DNA of 50,086 nucleotides from an uncultured Oscillospiraceae bacterium. Its GTDB lineage: Bacteria > Bacillota > Clostridia > Oscillospirales > Oscillospiraceae. A program made the position numbers and the translations under genes. This document shows, one piece after another, positions 16,941-24,886 of this stretch (positions within the stretch are counted from its first letter, which is position 1; each line of letters begins with the position of its first letter). The stretch is taken from contig CAKUHB010000019.1 in the NCBI GenBank assembly GCA_934655875.1, positions 1-50,086 of the forward strand. Reading direction: 5' to 3'. The notes beneath the pieces are model-generated. The model did no database searches. It was not told where the DNA came from and saw only the letters and a program-made list of their open reading frames with translations.

Positions 16941-17792
16941 TCAGGCCTGCTTCAGCCTGCGGTACAGAAGCTGCGCGCACTGCTCCGGCGTGAGCGCGTC
17001 GGTCGGAAGATCGATCCCGCGGCGCTTCAGCTCCAGCAGCAGCTGCTCGGTCTGCGGCACATCCAGCCCGACGCTTCTGAGGAGCTTCTCCTGTGCAAAA
17101 ACGTCCTTCGGCGTGCCGTCGGCAATGATCCTGCCGCTGGACATGGCAATGACGCGCCCGGCGCGCACGGCTTCGTCCATATGGTGGGTAATGAGGATCA
17201 CGGTAATTCCTTTTTCGCGGTTCAGCCGCTCGACGGTGCTTAGCACCTCGCGGCGGCCCTGCGGGTCGAGCATGGCGGTCGGCTCGTCGAGCACGATACA
17301 CTGCGGCTGCATGGCGATGACGCCCGCGATAGCCACGCGCTGCTTCTGGCCGCCGGAGAGCAGCTGCGGCGCATAGGTACGGTAGTCGTACATGCCGACG
17401 GTGCGCAGGGCGTCGTCCACACGCTGCCGGATCTCCGGCGAGGGTACGCCGAGATTTTCCGGGGCAAAGGCGACGTCTTCCTCGACGACGTTGGAGACGA
17501 TCTGGTTATCCGGGTTCTGGAACACCATGCCGACATGCTGCCGGATGGCGAGCAGCTGCTGCTCGTCCTTTGTGTCCATGCCGTAGACCGTCACGCTGCC
17601 GCCCGCGGGCAGCAGAATGGCGTTGAAGTGCTTGGCAAGCGTGGATTTTCCGCAGCCGTTATGGCCGAGAATGGCGACGAAGCTGCCCTGTGCAACGGAC
17701 AGGCTCAGGCCGTCGAATACGATATGCGCCTGCTCGTTTTCCTGCGGCTCGTAGGCATAATGTAGATCCTTGACTTCGATCGCAGTGGTCAT
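16941..17792 (-). CDS. ecfA1: Energy-coupling factor transporter ATPase EcfA1
   Basis: 283 residues from the ATG at 17792, which has AAGGAG upstream and forms an ATGA overlap with the preceding methyltransferase gene; an open stretch before it is not homologous. Walker A GHNGCGKST (43-51), Q-loop VFQNPDNQIVSNVVEEDVAF, signature LLSGGQKQR, Walker B CIVLDEPTAMLD and H-loop ITHHMDEA are visible. EcfA1 pairs with EcfA2 to power uptake of vitamins or metal ions through EcfT and various S components. Confidence 0.93.
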   Translation of the reverse strand: MTTAIEVKDLHYAYEPQENEQAHIVFDGLSLSVAQGSFVAILGHNGCGKSTLAKHFNAILLPAGGSVTVYGMDTKDEQQLLAIRQHVGMVFQNPDNQIVSNVVEEDVAFAPENLGVPSPEIRQRVDDALRTVGMYDYRTYAPQLLSGGQKQRVAIAGVIAMQPQCIVLDEPTAMLDPQGRREVLSTVERLNREKGITVILITHHMDEAVRAGRVIAMSSGRIIADGTPKDVFAQEKLLRSVGLDVPQTEQLLLELKRRGIDLPTDALTPEQCAQLLYRRLKQA

Positions 17793-18658
17793 GGCTTCTC
17801 CTTTGTCCAGCGGCAGGTCGCGCCGCACGGCAGGGCCAGCCCCGTATCGCGCACGGGCAGGCCCAGTTCGTCCGACTGGGTATAGCCGCCATAGCGCTTC
17901 GAGACGATCGACTCGGTCAGATAGCGCATGACGGACGGCGCAAGGCCGGTCGTATACGAATTGATGATGAAAAACAGCGGATCGTCGGACAGGACTTTAC
18001 TGACCAGCTCGACGAACGGGTACAGGTTCTCCTCGAGCTTCCAGACCTCGCCGGACGGGCCGCGGCCATAGCTCGGCGGATCCATGATGATGGCGTCATA
18101 CGTCTTGCCGCGGCGGATCTCCCGCTCGACAAATTTTGCGCAGTCGTCCACGATCCAGCGGATTGGTTTCTCCTCCAGCCCGGAGACCTTCGCGTTCTCC
18201 TTGGCCCAGAGCACCATGCCCTTGGCCGCGTCCACGTGGCAGACGCTTGCGCCGGCGGCGGCGCAGGCAATCGTCGCGCCGCCCGTGTAGGCGAAGAGGT
18301 TCAGCACGCGGATGGGGCGGCCCGCGCTGCGGATCGTCTCCATCATGAAGTCCCAGTTGGCTGCCTGCTCGGGGAAAACGCCCGTGTGCTTGAAGTTCAT
18401 GGGCTTGACCTGGAACGTCAGCTCCTTATAGCGCACCTGCCACTGGGCAGGCAGGCGCAGATTCTGCCACTTTCCGCCGCCGGTGGACGAGCGCGCGTAG
18501 CGCGCGTCGTATTTGCGCCAGAGCGGATCGTCCTTCGGCGTGTTCCAGATCACCTGCGGATCCGGGCGCACGAGGATATAGCGTCCCCACCGTTCGAGCT
18601 TTTCTCCGGCGGAGGTATCGAGGACCTCATAGTCCTTCCAATTGTCGGCAAGCCACAT
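17789..18658 (-). CDS. Class I SAM-dependent RNA methyltransferase, RlmI-like
   Basis: 289 residues. SAM-binding motif I is VLNLFAYTGGATIACAAAG (118-136), motif II HVDAAKGMVLWAKEN, and the catalytic-side motif is IIMDPPSYGRG (190-200). This combination marks the family of large-subunit rRNA cytosine-5 or guanine-N2 methyltransferases near RlmI/RlmK, but without the PUA domain of full RlmI. It is therefore a shorter relative and the target base is uncertain. Start at 18658 with AGGAGA upstream. It overlaps ecfA1 in ATGA and lies 12 bases after the PBP1A gene. Confidence 0.85.
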   Translation of the reverse strand: MWLADNWKDYEVLDTSAGEKLERWGRYILVRPDPQVIWNTPKDDPLWRKYDARYARSSTGGGKWQNLRLPAQWQVRYKELTFQVKPMNFKHTGVFPEQAANWDFMMETIRSAGRPIRVLNLFAYTGGATIACAAAGASVCHVDAAKGMVLWAKENAKVSGLEEKPIRWIVDDCAKFVEREIRRGKTYDAIIMDPPSYGRGPSGEVWKLEENLYPFVELVSKVLSDDPLFFIINSYTTGLAPSVMRYLTESIVSKRYGGYTQSDELGLPVRDTGLALPCGATCRWTKEKP

Positions 18659-18670
18659 ATTGCGTCTCCT

Positions 18671-21157
18671 TTAGGGGTTTAGCAGACCATTGATGATATG
18701 GTCGATGATGCTGTCGGCGCTGTCGCCGGTCGTGTTATCCTCTTCCTCCGGATCGGGCTCCGGCTCGGGGATATCGTCCTCGCTGTGGACATAGCACTCG
18801 ACATTGATGGAATCCACGTCCGGCGAGACAGCGGCATAATAGCCCGCCGGCAGGTCGCCCGAGAGGATGGCATACGCCTGATCCATGACGACGACGCCGT
18901 TTTTCGGGAACGCGCGCGTCACGTCGAGCAGCGCGACCTTATGCGTCGAATTGCCGGGCACCTGCGCGCAGTATTCGTTGGCCACATGGCCGGACGCATT
19001 GCAGATCTCGACCAGCTTGTGCACGCTGCACTGCTCGGTCGGCACGTCGTGGGCGCTGAGCGTCACGCGCATGGTGCGTTCGCCGCGCGGATCCATCGCA
19101 CAGGCGTCGGACGGAAGAAGGCCGCTGTCGCGGCAGACCGTGACCTCGACGAGGTTCGACGGCTGTTTGAACGCCTTATTTTTAAGGTTTTCATGGACAA
19201 GGCTCATGACCTTCTGCCACATGACGATGGCCGGGTTCGTCTCGGAGTCGGTCAGGACGATCTCCTCCGGGTCATTATAGCCGCACCAGACCACGCCGGT
19301 ATAATACGGCGTATAGCCCGCGAACCAGCGGTCAAAGTCGCGCGAGGTCGTGCCGGTCTTGCCGGCGACGGTCATATTGTTCAGCTGCGCAGCCGCGCCG
19401 GTGCCGGACTGAACGGTCTCAGTCAGCATATCGGTGATATACCACGCGGTCATATCCTTCATGGCAACGTGGGATTCCTGCGTGTTGTCCAGAATGATCT
19501 GCCCGTCGGCGTCCTTGACGACGGTATACGTCCGCGCTTCGCGGTATACGCCCTCGTTGGCGAAGGTGGCATAGGCCGCCGTCATGGCGCGCACCGTCAC
19601 GCCCTTCGTCAGACTGCCGAGGGCGAGCGCCCAGAGGTTCACGTCGGACAGCTCCTCGCCGGTGTTGGTCGTATAGGACGAGACGAGCGTGGAAAGGCCC
19701 ATCTTGTCCTTGGCAAAGGAATAGCTGTGCTCCGGTGTCATCTGCGCCACGAGCTTGACGGGGATGGTATTGAGCGATTCCGCGACGGCTTCCTTGACGG
19801 AGACAAGACCGCGATAGGTCGAGTCGAGGTTTTTGGGCCATGTTGCCGTATCGGTGAAGGAATACGGCGTATCGTCCAGCACGGTCGCCGGGGTGACAAG
19901 ACCTAGCTCGATGGCGGGCGCGTAGACCGCGACGGGCTTGATGGTGGAGCCGGGCGAGAGCAGGCTCTGCGTCGCGCAGTTCCAGACGAGACTGCCCTGC
20001 TTCTGGCCCACGCCGCCGGCGAGCGCGACAACGTCGCCCGTCGTATTGTCGACGATGACGATGCCGGATTGCAGCTGCTGGGAGCTGGCCGTGGCCGGAA
20101 GATTCTTGAGATCCTCATAGACCTTGTCGACGGCAGCCTGCACGTCGGGATTGACGGTGGAGTAGATCTGATAGCCGCCGGTCATGACCATCTTATAGAC
20201 AATGTCGTATTCATAGCCGGTCTTGTCGCAGAGGTCGCTGACCACATCGCGGATGACCTGATCCTCGAACCAGGAGTAATAATCGTCGCTCGTGTCGTTT
20301 TTCTCGCGGCTGTTGTTGGTGAAGACCAGCTCCTCGGATACGGCTTCGTCATACTGCTCCTGATTGATATAGCCCTGCTTGAGCATCTGGCTCAGGATGA
20401 CCTCCTGCCGCTCCTTGTTTTTGCTGGTATTCTCGGCGCTGATATAGGGGTCGTACCGGGACGGGTTGTTCGTGATGCCGATGAGCGACGCGCACTCGGC
20501 CAGACTCAGATCCTTGACGTCCTTGCCGAAATAGACGCGCGAGGCCGACTGCACGCCCTTGCAGTTTTCGCCGAGCGGAATGATATTGAGATACCACTCC
20601 ATGATGTCCTTTTTGGTGTGCGTTTTTTCAAACTCCAGCGCGCGGTAGATCTCAACCAGCTTGCGGCGGACCGTGACCTCCCGCTCGCCGGTCAGGTTCT
20701 TGATGAGCTGCTGGGTGATGGTGGAGCCGCCGGCCTCGCTCTTGCCGAGGAACATCTTGAAGCAGGCGCGCAGCGTTGTGACCCAGTCGACGCCCTGATG
20801 CTTTTCAAAGCGCTTGTCCTCGATGGAGATGCAGGCGTGGATCAGGTTCTTGGGAATATCGTCATACTCGACCCACGTGCTGTTGGAGCCGCCGTAGAGC
20901 GTCTGCAGAACCTCGTATTTGCCGGTCGTGGGATCCTCATAATAAATGACCGAGGTCTGGTCGAGCGAGAAGCTGTCCGCCGCCCATTCGGCCTGCTGGG
21001 ACAGATCGTTTTTCACATAGACCGCAAACAGGCAGGCAAAGATCAGAGCCGCCAGAAACGCCGTGAGAAGCACAGTGCCGACCACCTTGCCGATGGTGCA
21101 GAGCACGCGCGCGGCGCCGGATCTTTTTGCAGCTTCGTTTCGTTCTTGTTTCGCCAT
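18671..21157 (-). CDS. Class A penicillin-binding protein 1A (transglycosylase/transpeptidase)
   Basis: 828 residues. Polymerises glycan strands and cross-links them outside the membrane. One N-terminal membrane helix (about 22-48), glycosyltransferase domain with catalytic E113 in SIEDKRFEKHQGVD and EAGGSTITQQLIKN (about 141-154), then transpeptidase with SPGSTIKP (S404, K407), SLN (461-463) and KTGT (600-603). The tail is acidic and proline-containing (about 795-815). GGAGG precedes the ATG. It leads a long co-directional minus-strand series reaching truA and DUF5711. Confidence 0.95.
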   Translation of the reverse strand: MAKQERNEAAKRSGAARVLCTIGKVVGTVLLTAFLAALIFACLFAVYVKNDLSQQAEWAADSFSLDQTSVIYYEDPTTGKYEVLQTLYGGSNSTWVEYDDIPKNLIHACISIEDKRFEKHQGVDWVTTLRACFKMFLGKSEAGGSTITQQLIKNLTGEREVTVRRKLVEIYRALEFEKTHTKKDIMEWYLNIIPLGENCKGVQSASRVYFGKDVKDLSLAECASLIGITNNPSRYDPYISAENTSKNKERQEVILSQMLKQGYINQEQYDEAVSEELVFTNNSREKNDTSDDYYSWFEDQVIRDVVSDLCDKTGYEYDIVYKMVMTGGYQIYSTVNPDVQAAVDKVYEDLKNLPATASSQQLQSGIVIVDNTTGDVVALAGGVGQKQGSLVWNCATQSLLSPGSTIKPVAVYAPAIELGLVTPATVLDDTPYSFTDTATWPKNLDSTYRGLVSVKEAVAESLNTIPVKLVAQMTPEHSYSFAKDKMGLSTLVSSYTTNTGEELSDVNLWALALGSLTKGVTVRAMTAAYATFANEGVYREARTYTVVKDADGQIILDNTQESHVAMKDMTAWYITDMLTETVQSGTGAAAQLNNMTVAGKTGTTSRDFDRWFAGYTPYYTGVVWCGYNDPEEIVLTDSETNPAIVMWQKVMSLVHENLKNKAFKQPSNLVEVTVCRDSGLLPSDACAMDPRGERTMRVTLSAHDVPTEQCSVHKLVEICNASGHVANEYCAQVPGNSTHKVALLDVTRAFPKNGVVVMDQAYAILSGDLPAGYYAAVSPDVDSINVECYVHSEDDIPEPEPDPEEEDNTTGDSADSIIDHIINGLLNP

Positions 21158-21231
21158 ATGGACCCTCCATACATTATGACTGTTACAGGTAAACGGCGCA
21201 TTGCGCCATCATATATCGTTCTATCTGAATG

Positions 21232-21240
21232 ATTATAACA
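21232..21240 (-). promoter_or_regulatory. Probable extended -10 promoter of the PBP1A operon
   Basis: On the minus strand TGTTATAAT, i.e. TGn plus perfect TATAAT, about 75 bases before the start. A TTGACA lies only eight bases upstream of the -10, too close to be its -35. The 319-base gap 21158-21476 otherwise holds only the two divergent promoters. Confidence 0.5.
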
Positions 21241-21414
21241 CATCTGTCAATTATTTTGAAAACAAATTTTGAATCCCATGCAGTCTTTTTCGTGTTTTGC
21301 GCATTCCTTCCGATTTTCTGCGGTTTGCGCCGGAAAACAGGCGGAGCCGGAGCATTTTCCGGACAAATTGACGTGCCCGCGCGGCGCGGGCGGAATCGGG
21401 TCAGCAATTTCCTC

Positions 21415-21443
21415 TTGATTTTACCGGCCATACGGGGTAAAAT
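21415..21443 (+). promoter_or_regulatory. Promoter of the DUF1292 gene
   Basis: TTGATT (21415-21420), 17-base spacer, TAAAAT (21438-21443), 33 bases before the start. Confidence 0.75.
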
Positions 21444-21476
21444 AGAGCCATCAAACAAGTGATACGGAGGAACCCC

Positions 21477-21770
21477 ATGGAGCAGCAATACGGCGACGAT
21501 TTCATCAGCATCACCGACGAAGACGGCAAGGAATACGAGCTGGAGGTTCTGGCCGAGCTGGAGCACAACGGCTGCCGGTATCTGGCGCTGGTTCCCGCCG
21601 GAAGCGGCGAAGACGACGAGAATGAGGATCTTGAGGTCAGCATTCTGAAGTCCGTGGAGGAAAACGGCGAGGAATTTCTCGAAGCCATCGAGGACGACGC
21701 TGAGCTCGAAGAAGTCTATCAGGCGCTGATGGATCTCATTTACGAGGACGAAGAAGAGCCGGAAGCGTAA
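21477..21770 (+). CDS. DUF1292 domain-containing protein
   Basis: 97 residues, very acidic. It begins MEQQYGDDFISITDEDGKEYELEVL and continues with YLALVPAGSGEDDENEDLEVSILK, the recognisable DUF1292 pattern found next to yrrK/ruvX and alaS genes in many Firmicutes. Here ruvX is nearby (25551-25973) but not adjacent. ACGGAGG is placed seven bases before the ATG; an upstream in-frame codon lacks such a site. Cytosolic; molecular role unknown. Confidence 0.88.
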   Translation: MEQQYGDDFISITDEDGKEYELEVLAELEHNGCRYLALVPAGSGEDDENEDLEVSILKSVEENGEEFLEAIEDDAELEEVYQALMDLIYEDEEEPEA

Positions 21771-21799
21771 GCTGCGGCGATACCTGAATATGGTTTTAC

Positions 21800-22002
21800 G
21801 TGTCCCTGCGGGGTGCGTGACGGGTCCACTTAAACCCACATTATAATTACGGGATGCTGGATACGTTTGCTGTCGATTGCAGGCCTCCCGCCCACGGCTT
21901 TGACCGGTGGTGGACGTTGGAAGCAGAGAAGCAGCAAAGAGGCAACCCACCTGCCCTTTCGTGCAGGTTATAATTGGATTCGCACGGCTTTCGCGGGGAT
22001 AC
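21800..22002 (+). ncRNA. ssrS: Structured RNA candidate, possibly 6S RNA
   Basis: A ~203-base non-coding block closed by an 11-bp stem (21800-21810 with 21992-22002, GTGTCCCTGCG / CGCGGGGATAC). Inside are a GTGCG/CGCAC extension, GGGTCCACTTAAACCCACA on the 5' arm, a hairpin ACCTGC/GCAGGT near 21950 and a central palindromic CCCACGGC...CCGGTGG. Size, long closing rod and open middle fit 6S RNA, the RNA that mimics an open promoter and binds RNA polymerase. No protein-coding potential is seen here. No clear promoter was found upstream, so the identity is an inference. Confidence 0.5.
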
Positions 22003-22025
22003 CTATATATAAGTAACAGGTAATA

Positions 22026-22092
22026 GTGAAGCGTGAAGAATTGTGGTGTGCCGCAGAGCGGCATCGCATATTTTCACGCTTCACCATTTTTT
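22026..22092 (+). terminator. Long hairpin with T-run, possible terminator of the upstream RNA
   Basis: Perfect 12-bp stem GTGAAGCGTGAA / TTCACGCTTCAC enclosing an inner stem TGCCGC / GCGGCA, followed by CATTTTTTA. Its length and inner stem also resemble palindromic interspersed repeats. Confidence 0.6.
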
Positions 22093-22124
22093 ACCTTTCT
22101 TGCGTATTCTGTAAAAAATTTTGC

Positions 22125-22153
22125 TTGCATATGGCGGCTATTTTCGGTATAAT
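22125..22153 (+). promoter_or_regulatory. Promoter of the parvulin gene
   Basis: TTGCAT (22125-22130), 17-base spacer, TATAAT (22148-22153), 76 bases before the start. Confidence 0.8.
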
Positions 22154-22229
22154 ACGCATTGAATTGCCTGACGGGATGAATTTCGCGCCCGCAGGACAAA
22201 ACCCAGACTTATGAGAGGAATGATCCCAA

Positions 22230-23759
22230 ATGAGCGCATCCCGCGAAAAGAACAAGCGCAAAGAGCAGACAGCATCTCCGGAAGCTGCCAAGGAAACGAA
22301 GAAAGGCATGAGCAAGGGCCTTAAGACGACTTTGATCGCCGTATGCGCTGTTCTGATCGTCTGCATCGTCGTTTTCTTCTATATGCTGACCAGCGGCTTC
22401 TTTGCAGGCCACACCACCGCTGCCACCGTAGGCTCGCACAACCTCACCCCTGCTATGGTCAACTTCTTCTACAAGAACGCCTACAGCAGCATGCAGAACA
22501 CCTATGGCGACTACATCAGCTATTTCATCGATACCAACACGCCGCTCGACGAGCAGTATTATGATGAATCTGCCGGTACGACCTGGGCCGACATGCTGAC
22601 CGAGCAGGGCCTGACCACGGCTGCCGAGGCTTACGCCCTCTATGACGCCGCCATGGCGGACGGCTATACGCTCTCCGAGGAAGACCAGAGCTCCATCGAC
22701 ACGCAGGTCACGTCGCTCGGTATGTACGCTTCCGCCTACGGCACCACCACGGACGGCTATATCGCCGCTGTCTATGGCACGGGCTGCAACGCGAAGAACT
22801 TCCGCGAGTATCTGACGGTCGTCACCGTTGCCCAGAGCTACGCACAGCAGGCGCGCGACGGCTTCACCTACAGTGACGCCGATCTCGCCGCCGAGTATAC
22901 CGCCAACTCCAATGACTACGACAGCATCAACTACCGTCAGTTCCTCGTCTCCGACTCCATGTTCCAGACCTCGTCTGAGGACGTTGACGCCGGTGAAGCC
23001 GAGCTGACCGAGGACGAGCTGACCGCGAAGAAGGAAGAAATGGCTTCCAAGATGGCCGAGGATGCCAAGGGCGACGAGCAGGCCTTCATCGACGCCGCCT
23101 ATGAAAACTGCAAGGAATCCGACAAGGACACCTACGCAGACGAAAGCGCCACGCTGCGCGAGAACGCGTTCTATTCTTCCCTTGACAGCGGTGTCGCCGA
23201 GTGGCTGTTTGACAGCGCCCGCGCCGAGGGCGATACGACCTATATCGTTTCCGACACCGGCCTGTACTATGTTCTGTACTACATCTCCCGCAGCACGAAC
23301 GATTATCAGCTGCCGAACGTGCGCCACATTCTGATCTCCGTCAGCGACACCACGGATGAGACTGCGATGGACGAAGCCCGCACCAAGGCCGAGAGCATCC
23401 TGACCGAGTATGAAGCCGGTGAGCATACCGCTGACGCGTTCGGCGCGCTGGCCAAGGAATACACCGACGACTCCAACGGCGATGAGGGCGGTCTGTACAC
23501 CAACATCACCCCGGGTCAGATGGTCACCGAGTTCAACGACTGGTGCTTCGACGCAAACCGCCAGCCCGGCGACACCGGCATCATCGAGACGAGCTACGGC
23601 ATCCACGTCATGTACTTTGACAGCTTCGGCTCCCTGTACCGCGACGTGCTGGTCGAGAACGCCCTGCGCAGCGCCGACTACACGGCATGGCACGACGAGA
23701 TCACCAAGGACAGCGGTTACACGCTCGTTCCCTTCGGTATGAAGTTCACGACGAAATAA
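22230..23759 (+). CDS. Membrane-anchored peptidyl-prolyl isomerase, parvulin type (PrsA/SurA-like)
   Basis: 509 residues. A basic N-terminus, one membrane helix (about 33-53) without a lipobox, then an extracytoplasmic domain. Residues about 362-460 form a parvulin domain: VRHILISVSD, AFGALAKEYTDDSN-GDEGGLY, PGQMVTEFNDWCFD, RQPGDTGIIETSYGIHVMYF. The first part (70-340) is a helical SurA-N-like chaperone region. It probably helps secreted proteins fold at the outer face of the membrane. Codon use is strongly biased, suggesting high expression. AGAGG precedes the ATG. It has its own promoter and terminator. Confidence 0.88.
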   Translation: MSASREKNKRKEQTASPEAAKETKKGMSKGLKTTLIAVCAVLIVCIVVFFYMLTSGFFAGHTTAATVGSHNLTPAMVNFFYKNAYSSMQNTYGDYISYFIDTNTPLDEQYYDESAGTTWADMLTEQGLTTAAEAYALYDAAMADGYTLSEEDQSSIDTQVTSLGMYASAYGTTTDGYIAAVYGTGCNAKNFREYLTVVTVAQSYAQQARDGFTYSDADLAAEYTANSNDYDSINYRQFLVSDSMFQTSSEDVDAGEAELTEDELTAKKEEMASKMAEDAKGDEQAFIDAAYENCKESDKDTYADESATLRENAFYSSLDSGVAEWLFDSARAEGDTTYIVSDTGLYYVLYYISRSTNDYQLPNVRHILISVSDTTDETAMDEARTKAESILTEYEAGEHTADAFGALAKEYTDDSNGDEGGLYTNITPGQMVTEFNDWCFDANRQPGDTGIIETSYGIHVMYFDSFGSLYRDVLVENALRSADYTAWHDEITKDSGYTLVPFGMKFTTK

Positions 23760-23766
23760 GAAACCA

Positions 23767-23799
23767 AAACCGGCTGCCCGCATGGGCAGCCGGTTTTTC
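23767..23799 (+). terminator. Rho-independent terminator of the parvulin gene
   Basis: AAAACCGGCTGCCC / GGGCAGCCGGTTTT stem followed by T, eight bases after the stop. Confidence 0.9.
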
Positions 23800-23850
23800 A
23801 GTTCATCAAAAGTCCGTTTTTGCAATGCGGTACGAAAAATATACCGTCCG

Positions 23851-24017
23851 TGTAGGGGCCGATGCCCACATCGGCCCAAGAAAAGCTGCGAATTTTCCGC
23901 AGATTTCCGTTAAAACAGTCTGTACTGCCGGGACGATGCGACGCCCGCAGGCTAGTTTCGAGGCGCAACCGCGCACAGCGCGGCTCTTAGCGCCGAAGAT
24001 GGGCATCGTCCCCTACA
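23851..24017. repeat. MITE-like interspersed repeat, copy 2
   Basis: 167 bases, starting TGTAGGGGCCGATGCC and ending GGGCATCGTCCCCTACA, so the ends are ~16-bp imperfect inverted repeats. Inner words GCGAATTTTCCGCAGA, TTAAAACAGTCTGTACTGCCGGG match copy 1 (1794-1959). It takes up much of the gene-free gap 23760-24143. Confidence 0.7.
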
Positions 24018-24101
24018 TTCAAATCAGCAAGTTTTCAGTAAAGAATGAACAATGCGTTTCTTGACAGCCCAACGCATACTTTTTCTCTTCGTATAAAAAA
24101 T

Positions 24102-24143
24102 CCCTTCTCATGGCAAGCTAGGCCGTGGGAAGGGGTGTTTTTT
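24102..24143 (+). promoter_or_regulatory. Terminator-like hairpin enclosing the ribosome site of the TSUP gene
   Basis: CCCTTCTCATGGC (24102-24114) pairs over 13 bp (two G-U) with GCCGTGGGAAGGG (24122-24134), then GTGTTTTTT, then the ATG at 24144. The 3' arm contains the only purine-rich Shine-Dalgarno candidate (GGGAAGGGG). The structure can therefore act both as terminator and as ribosome-site block. Confidence 0.6.
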
Positions 24144-24515
24144 ATGCAGGAGAGTGAGCAGCCGCGCATCGGCTTTTGTCTGCTGGCCGGGGCGCTGGCG
24201 GGGTTTATCAACGGATTTTTCGGAGCCGGCGGCGGAATGGTGCTCGTGCCGCTTCTGATCCGGCTGTGCCGGCTGGAGGACAAGGCGGCGTTCTCCTCGG
24301 CGATCGCGGTGATATTGCCGCTGTGCGCCGTCTCCATCGCGGTATACGCAATACATGACAGTCTGCCGCTGCGCGATGCCCTGCCCTATCTCATCGGCGG
24401 CGCGGGCGGCGGTGTGCTGGCCGGGCTTTTATTCCGGAAGGTCCCGGCGCGGCTGCTGCATCTGATCCTTGGCGGCGTGATCCTGGCGGGCGGCGTCCGC
24501 CTGCTTGTATGCTGA
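24144..24515 (+). CDS. TauE/SafE (TSUP) family permease, half-length protein 1
   Basis: 123 residues, about four membrane helices; full TSUP proteins have about 250 residues in two such repeats. The family motif is visible as GALAGFINGFFGAGGGMVLVPLLI (about 18-41). TSUP proteins export sulfite, sulfonates or sulfur compounds. The start is fixed by GGGAAGGGG upstream, which lies in a hairpin. The gene overlaps the next one by seven bases; together they make one full-size permease, probably a heterodimer. The substrate is unknown. Confidence 0.85.
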   Translation: MQESEQPRIGFCLLAGALAGFINGFFGAGGGMVLVPLLIRLCRLEDKAAFSSAIAVILPLCAVSIAVYAIHDSLPLRDALPYLIGGAGGGVLAGLLFRKVPARLLHLILGGVILAGGVRLLVC

Positions 24516-24886
24516 GGGCGGTGGGAGCCGCGGCCGCAGGGCTTGTCTGCGGCGTTCTGTCCGGATTCGGGATCGGCGGCGGGAGCCTTCTGATGGTCTG
24601 GATGACGGCGGTTCTGAGCATGGAACAAAAAACGGCGCAGGGCGTGAATCTTCTGTACTTCCTGCCCTGCGCCGTGTGCGCGCTGATCTTTCATATCAAA
24701 AACCGCCAGATCGTCTGGCGCGCCGTGTGGCCGGCAGCGCTGGCCGGAGCCGTATGCGCAGCCGGCGGCGCGCTACTGGCGCAGCGGGTGGACGCTGGGC
24801 TGCTGCGGAAGCTGTTCGGCGGGTTTCTCATCCTTGTCGGACTGTCGGAGGTCTTCTGGAAGGGCCGGAAGCAGGCTGGTTCTTAG
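24509..24886 (+). CDS. TauE/SafE (TSUP) family permease, half-length protein 2
   Basis: 125 residues, four membrane helices, with the same motif as its upstream partner: AAGLVCGVLSGFGIGGGSLLMVWMT (about 9-33). The start ATG lies inside the end of the first half gene (overlap 24509-24515), so translation is coupled. It is in a different frame, so the two are not one gene broken by a single stop. It ends tail-to-tail with the DUF2461 gene, overlapping by four bases. Confidence 0.83.
   Translation: MLRAVGAAAAGLVCGVLSGFGIGGGSLLMVWMTAVLSMEQKTAQGVNLLYFLPCAVCALIFHIKNRQIVWRAVWPAALAGAVCAAGGALLAQRVDAGLLRKLFGGFLILVGLSEVFWKGRKQAGS

Noticed and set aside
21210..21240. TTGACA near 21250 as the -35 of the PBP1A promoter
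   Set aside because: It lies only about eight bases from the TATAAT, too short a spacer; an extended -10 is the better reading.
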